DNA of 64,000 bases from Tetraselmis striata (lineage: Eukaryota; Chlorophyta; Chlorodendrophyceae; Chlorodendrales; Chlorodendraceae). Of this stretch, positions 59,539 to 64,000 are shown in pieces. The stretch spans positions 20,743 through 84,742 of the forward strand of contig VCJN01001302.1 of the NCBI GenBank assembly GCA_006384855.1. The letters run 5' to 3'. The position numbers and the translations under genes are program-made. Under the pieces are notes generated by a model, which made no database searches, had not been told where the DNA came from, and saw nothing but the letters and a program-made list of their open reading frames with translations. Numbering within the stretch: the first letter of the stretch is position 1; every line of letters begins with the position of its first letter.

Positions 59539-62500
59539 TTTAATATTACATTAGGGCTTTCACAAAAGCGCACTACAAACAGAACTAACAGCAACTATGA
59601 AAGGTTGCCAGCAAAAGAGAGACATAAGCCTGAAACCAAGGTCGAGCAGGAGGACAGGGAGCCAAGAACCAAGAAGGAGCCAAGGGAACCACGAAGTCAG
59701 TTAGCTGCCGGGAACCAAAGGGACCCCCGCCCCGGGGTAGGCTATCAGCCGCGGCGAGGACGCTTGCAGCCAATGACTTGGGTCATAGCAACACATGCCG
59801 ACGAGCGACGCGACGGAGGCGTAGGAGCACCATCACGTGCCGCACGCGCGGCCGCGACCCCGCCAAGAACGTTGTCTGCATGTGCCATGTTGATGAGCAA
59901 GGAGAAATGGCGGCGCCACGCAGACAAGAGCTGGCCGATTTTTTGGCTAGTGTGTGTGTGGCTAGCTTTCGCGAGCTCCACCAAGAAGGCCTCGGCGTGC
60001 GGGGCCATCGAGCCAAACTCGGAAACGGCGAAAGGAACAAAGCGAAGCATGCCGGCGGCGTTTCGGACACCCTCGTCATACTTCTGGATTTTGTGGTGCC
60101 CTGCAGCCCGCAAAGCATGTCGTTGGATCCGAGCTTGACACGCAGAGGATAGGGGCAATGGTAGGTGGTATCGATCCCAACCGTGTTCCCGCGGCTACCG
60201 CCATACCCAAAAAGCCCAACATCGGCCGGCCGGCCGTCGCTGCCCTTCGGGAGAGAAACAAGCACCGACGGGTCCGTGAGGATCTGGACACCCACGCACG
60301 CCCAACGCGGACTTCACGTCGTGGCAAATGTCGGAAAGGCCATGTGCCGCCCACTCGTGTGCGCGTGATTGGAGTCGCCCCCATAGCAACGTGCCACGTG
60401 ATCAGCGTACGCGACCGCCCAAGCTGAAGGAGTGAACTCCACGCCAACTTCCTCAAAACGGGCATGCATACCTTGTACCGAGAAGGAGCAAAAAGTACAA
60501 GGGCAGGGCTCGCCAAGGAAGAGGACAGGAGCCGCCGGAAGGCCAAATGAGCGGCAAGCGGCAACACGGAACATGGAATCGTAGTACTCAGGGGAACGCT
60601 CACGGACTTCACCAAGGCGACCCTCACTTGGAGGATCAGTCACCAGGAAACGTGTTCGCATCGCGTAAGAGGCGGCCTCGGAAGCGGTTGCTGTCAGGGC
60701 AGCTTGTAGGCATACGCGCAGCAAGCTTTGCGAAACGGACCGTGTGAATGCGGTGGCTCAGGTTTTCCTATACTTTCCGCATGGCGTGCAAGGGGAAGTC
60801 CGAGTAATGCAGGATAGCTTGGAGGTCGGCCGCCGAGCGCATTGCAGACGCCGGCTCAGCCCCGGCGGCCGAGCAGCCGGCACGGGCAACGTGGGAGCGC
60901 TTGGAGGGGAGCAACTTTAGGGCAGAGGCCAACGGCCCCGTTAGGTCCTCGAGCACCGCGTCTCCACACTCGTCAACGACACGGGTATGAGCGGCGCGAA
61001 GCTCGACAGCCCACATCGGCGCCGACGCGTTGGCGCCGGCATCGAGCTCCAACGTTGGGGTGGCCAAAGCCTGGTGAATCGCCCCAACAAGGTAGAGGCT
61101 ATCAGGGCTGGATACGCCGGACGGGTCGGAAAAGAACGCCCCGGCGTCGCTCAGGTTGGCGTACATGTTGAGCACGGAGGAAAGTCACAGCTTGGCCAAC
61201 CACGAGGGCGGCAGCGCCGATGTGGGAGGCATCTGCTATAACCACATTATCGCCGATGCCGAGGCCTCCAAATTGGACCGGGAGGGACAGCTGCGTGCGC
61301 ATGGAGGGCGTATCCAAGAAGTCGGGGCTAACACCCCATATGCCGGCAAGCGTTGAAAATGCGGCGGCGTCTGCATCTTCGAGGAAAGACGTAATTGTGT
61401 CGCCATACCCCTCGGATCGACCCAAGCCCCGAGGCATGGAGCGGATATGGTGGCCAAAACGACGGCCGCAAACTTGCAGCAAACGAGCAGCAGTGTGGGA
61501 GTGGAAGTGGTCGGCCAAACCGATAAGCCGGGAGCCAAATTGGTGAAATCTTTCGACCGTTTTGTCCAACAGTTCCCGGGCGAAAGTGGCCGAGCCCACA
61601 GGGGCACCAAGCACCTCGATTCCGGACAAGGAGACTGCAACACCATGCAACAAATGCCCAAAAGGAAGGGCGCCGAACGGGGACGAAGAGCCAAGCTGAC
61701 AATACGCCTGTCGTTTGCGAATGGTGACGCTTAACCCAACGGCGGCAAAAGCGGACGGGGCCACCCATGTAGCAAGCGCAAGTCCATCACTAGTGCCGAC
61801 CAGGTTGACGTCGTCTGAGAAAGCCGCCAACATTGAGTGACTGGGGGCAGGCGCGCCGATGCGAGCACACACTCGGGCAGCGACGGCGGCGAACAGGATG
61901 AGGCCGAGGACGCAACCTTGGCGGGCCCCTCGACGGCTTGGAATCCGGAGAGAGGGACCGGGTTGGGAGCCGTCGAAAACGTACAGATTGGACTCTTGAC
62001 CATAAAGCATGATCGCCGAACGCAATTGAGGCTGCCAAACAGGGTCCTCGAGCAGTGTGCGGATCATTTCGGAGCGGTAGAAGGAATTGAACGCGTTTTC
62101 GGCGTCAAGCTGCACCAAGATGAGGGATGGATCCGAGTCTAGGAGAGATCGCACAAGGAATTGAACTAGTTCCACGCCACCCTTAACGCCAAAACCGAAC
62201 TGGCCGCGGGCGGCAAGCCATTGGGCGATGGGCTCGCCATGAGCGCGCAAGAGGACGCGCATAGCGAACCGGACAAGCACGCTGTCGATGCCAATGGGCC
62301 GAACGGACCCCTTCATGTCTCTGGCACTTAGTTCAAACGCATTGCGCTCCGCCGGCGTGATGAGCTTATCTAGGGGAACCAAGGTAGCGGAGGAAAGAAA
62401 ATGGGCGACGCCAGCAGGGACCTCCGCATTCGCGATAGCCTCGGCTATGCCACGGAGGTGGGAGCGCGAGCAGAGGGCACGGAGAGCCTCAAAGCGGATG

Positions 62501-62854
62501 CCATCGAGGAATGGGGCAAAACCATTGGGGATGTTGGACAACACCTCGCAAACGTCCACCGAAGCCTCAGGGAAAGTGAGGCGGTCCAACGAGAACGGAT
62601 CCGGGAGTGCGCAAGGAACAGGGTCCGGGGTCTGTGGATGCAAGCGGAGGAGCTCTTCGTGAAGCCGCGGGCCAGTGGGCGCGAGCGGGACTGAGTGAAG
62701 GGCGGCAGCTGCGCGGCTGAATACTCGCCCACCGCGGCCAAAGCCGAGGCCCGAGCAGCTTGGCGTTTGGTAACCGGCGGTGGGTCCCCACAATTGGCCG
62801 ACGCCGGAGCCACGTAATCATGAGGAGTAGCCCGAACAGATGCATGCGTACGCG
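59539..62854 (-). mobile_element. degenerate retroelement with a divergent reverse transcriptase
   Basis: About 3.3 kb on the - strand, flanked by the 14-bp direct repeat TGTGTTGACTTTGT (59525-59538 and 62855-62868), a candidate target-site duplication. Similar TGTGTTGATTT strings also occur at about 55653 and 62951, so the target may itself be repetitive. Inside are a reverse-transcriptase frame and broken downstream frames (see the pseudogene entry). Confidence 0.7.
59745..62793 (-). pseudogene. reverse transcriptase with possible nuclease-like C-terminus, multiply frameshifted
   Basis: The longest frame (62793-61102, 563 aa) has reverse-transcriptase motifs: LFVPLDK-type entry region (ATLVPLDKLITPAERNAF), GSVRPIGIDSVLVRFAMRVL, QFGFGVKGGVELVQF, QLDAENAFNSF, RRGARQGCVLGLILFA and FSDDVNLVG as the catalytic box in place of YADD. 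Coding character then moves between frames: MYANLSDAGAFFSDPSG (from about 61160), a third frame from 60724, GLSDICHDVKSALGVRG (about 60330), GRPADVGLFGYGGSRG with VGIDTTYH (about 60230) and VPFAVSEFGSMAPHAEAF (about 60040). I recall this order (RPI motif, FxDD box, then RPADV...DVT and VEFG-like motifs) from a widespread eukaryotic RT family; the end may be a PD-(D/E)XK-like nuclease. At least four frame changes mean this copy is dead. Confidence 0.75.
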
Positions 62855-62899
62855 TGTGTTGACTTTGTAGTTCTTCTTTTTGTAGTAGGTGGACTTGTT

Positions 62900-63023
62900 A
62901 CTGCCCTTTTGTAATTCACGACAGGTACCAGTACGAGTACGATTTTCTGTGTTGTGTTGATTGTGTTGATTTTCTAATTCTGGGGAACTGCCCTTTTTGT
63001 AATTCACACCAGTACGAGTACGA
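62900..63023. repeat. tandem pair of a 40-bp unit with CAGTACGAGTACGA ends, including the 34-bp motif copy 2
   Basis: Units at about 62900-62943 and 62982-63023 share CTGCCCTTTT-TGTAATTCAC and CCAGTACGAGTACGA. Within the second, 62982-63015 is identical to 46947-46980. Confidence 0.85.
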
Positions 63024-64000
63024 CCACGGCTTCGGCAGACGGCAGTACATCCACAGCAGCAGGGGAAAATAATAAAAAAATGCGCTTTACTGCGCGCAGC
63101 GCGCGCGCTATTTCTGCTGCTGGCGGACGACTCGCGTCGGCGTGTACTTTGGCTCTGGACTCTGTACTCTACCCCGTGTACCCAAACCTATCCACTCGCG
63201 TCGGCGCGGTACTACTGCTTGCCGAGGCGCGATGCCCGCTTGCCGACGACCAGCAGCATCGTCCAGCAGGTGGTGCAACCTGGCTCTCCCATCTGCCCTG
63301 CCGCTGGTGCGCATCAAAGCAACCTGACCAGACGGATCAGACACAGCAGAGTTATCGCAACTCCCGCCCCCGCACCACCTTCACGCCGACACTTCAGCCC
63401 AAGCGAGCGGCCCGGTATCTCGTTCCGTCTTCAGGCGGCTCCAGAGGTTGCTGACGACCCCTCGCCCGCCCGCCCGCCTCCCTGTCGACGCGCCCGCGCC
63501 ACCGCCGGAGTACGCCCACACTCCTGATCCCCCTTCTCGCCCACCTGCTTCCTTCCTCCCGCCCCCTTGACCTTTTGCGTTGCGGGGAGCGCTGCAGCAG
63601 CGAAATTTCCATTCCACGCCCTATTGGGGGGAGCTTGCCCTCTGATGAGCGCTCCTCGAGGGCAGTCAGATCCCATGCGGCGTGCTCTGCAATTTTGCAC
63701 AACCTAAGAGCGAGGCAGGCAGCCAGCGGCAACCGATCGTCCCCCTTCTGGCCCACATATCTCCTTAACCGCAAGTTGGAGGCGGCGCTTTTGGGGAGGG
63801 GGGGGGGGGGGGGGGGGGAGGGGGGGGGGCAGAGGCGCTCTGGACCATCATTCCCCGGGAGCCCTCCTTGTGGTCACCCTCGGCGCTCAGAGATTGGGGG
63901 AGGGGTAGGGTCGCGGAGAGGGGGGGGTGAATGCTCGACGCGGTGCTCTTAGGTGCAGGCCCACGCCAGATGGGGGGGGGGGGGGGGGGGGGGGGGGGGG
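63024..64000. other. GC-rich region without a recognised gene
   Basis: Contains purine/pyrimidine-skewed stretches, a G-tract cluster at 63794-63829 and a terminal G run. Several open frames of 100-125 aa exist on both strands but none shows a domain or splice context. It may be the 5' region of a gene beyond the window. Confidence 0.5.
63972..64000. repeat. poly(G) tract reaching the window edge
   Basis: At least 29 G, running off the end of the window. Confidence 0.97.

Overview
The window looks like nuclear DNA of a green alga (Chlorophyta). This is an inference from very GC-rich, codon-biased, intron-dense genes with short exons and GT-AG introns, Ala/Arg/Pro-rich proteins, a plant/algal-type peroxin PEX12, an APE-type LINE with a poly(A) tail, and many long poly(C)/poly(G) and (CA)n tracts. 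No prokaryotic signals (operons, Shine-Dalgarno sites, CRISPR) are seen. I rebuilt the gene models by hand from splice sites and reading-phase continuity. All five complete multi-exon models close in frame from ATG to stop.

Layout. 1-0.6 kb: apparent last exon of a + strand gene that enters from the left. 1.96-7.1 kb (-): 16-exon protein kinase fused to a C-terminal cyclic-nucleotide-binding-like domain (1,088 aa). 7.1-12.3 kb: gene-poor, with poly(C), (CA)n and a diverged tandem duplication of about 1.25 kb. 12.5-18.3 kb (-): 15-exon type II membrane protein with a sialidase-like Asp-box beta-propeller (805 aa); its last exon shares a motif with the left-edge exon. 18.6-23.3 kb (-): a full-length, open LINE (1,341-aa APE endonuclease/reverse transcriptase) with poly(A) tail and a 12-bp target-site duplication. 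23.9-41.4 kb (+): one 33-exon gene for a 2,859-aa protein I do not recognise. 41.8-45.0 kb (+): 7-exon, 606-aa acidic/coiled-coil protein of unknown function. 45.7-47.4 kb: a dispersed repeat with a 5'-truncated, inverted LINE copy nested in it. 48.7-52.45 kb (+): PEX12 (6 exons, 378 aa). 53-63 kb: transposon graveyard with twin 70-bp repeats, an inverted repeat, a broken nuclease-like ORF, an ORF cluster between direct repeats, and a broken retroelement with an unusual FSDD-type reverse transcriptase and a possible nuclease-like C-terminus. 63-64 kb: GC-rich, ending in a G homopolymer.

The cellular genes do not form a pathway: signalling kinase, Golgi-type sialidase-like protein, very large unknown protein and peroxisomal import ligase are ordinary eukaryotic neighbours. 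The most striking features are the unknown 2,859-aa gene, sense-strand poly(C) tracts just downstream of many 5' splice sites, the intact LINE beside its truncated copy, and the degenerate retroelement.
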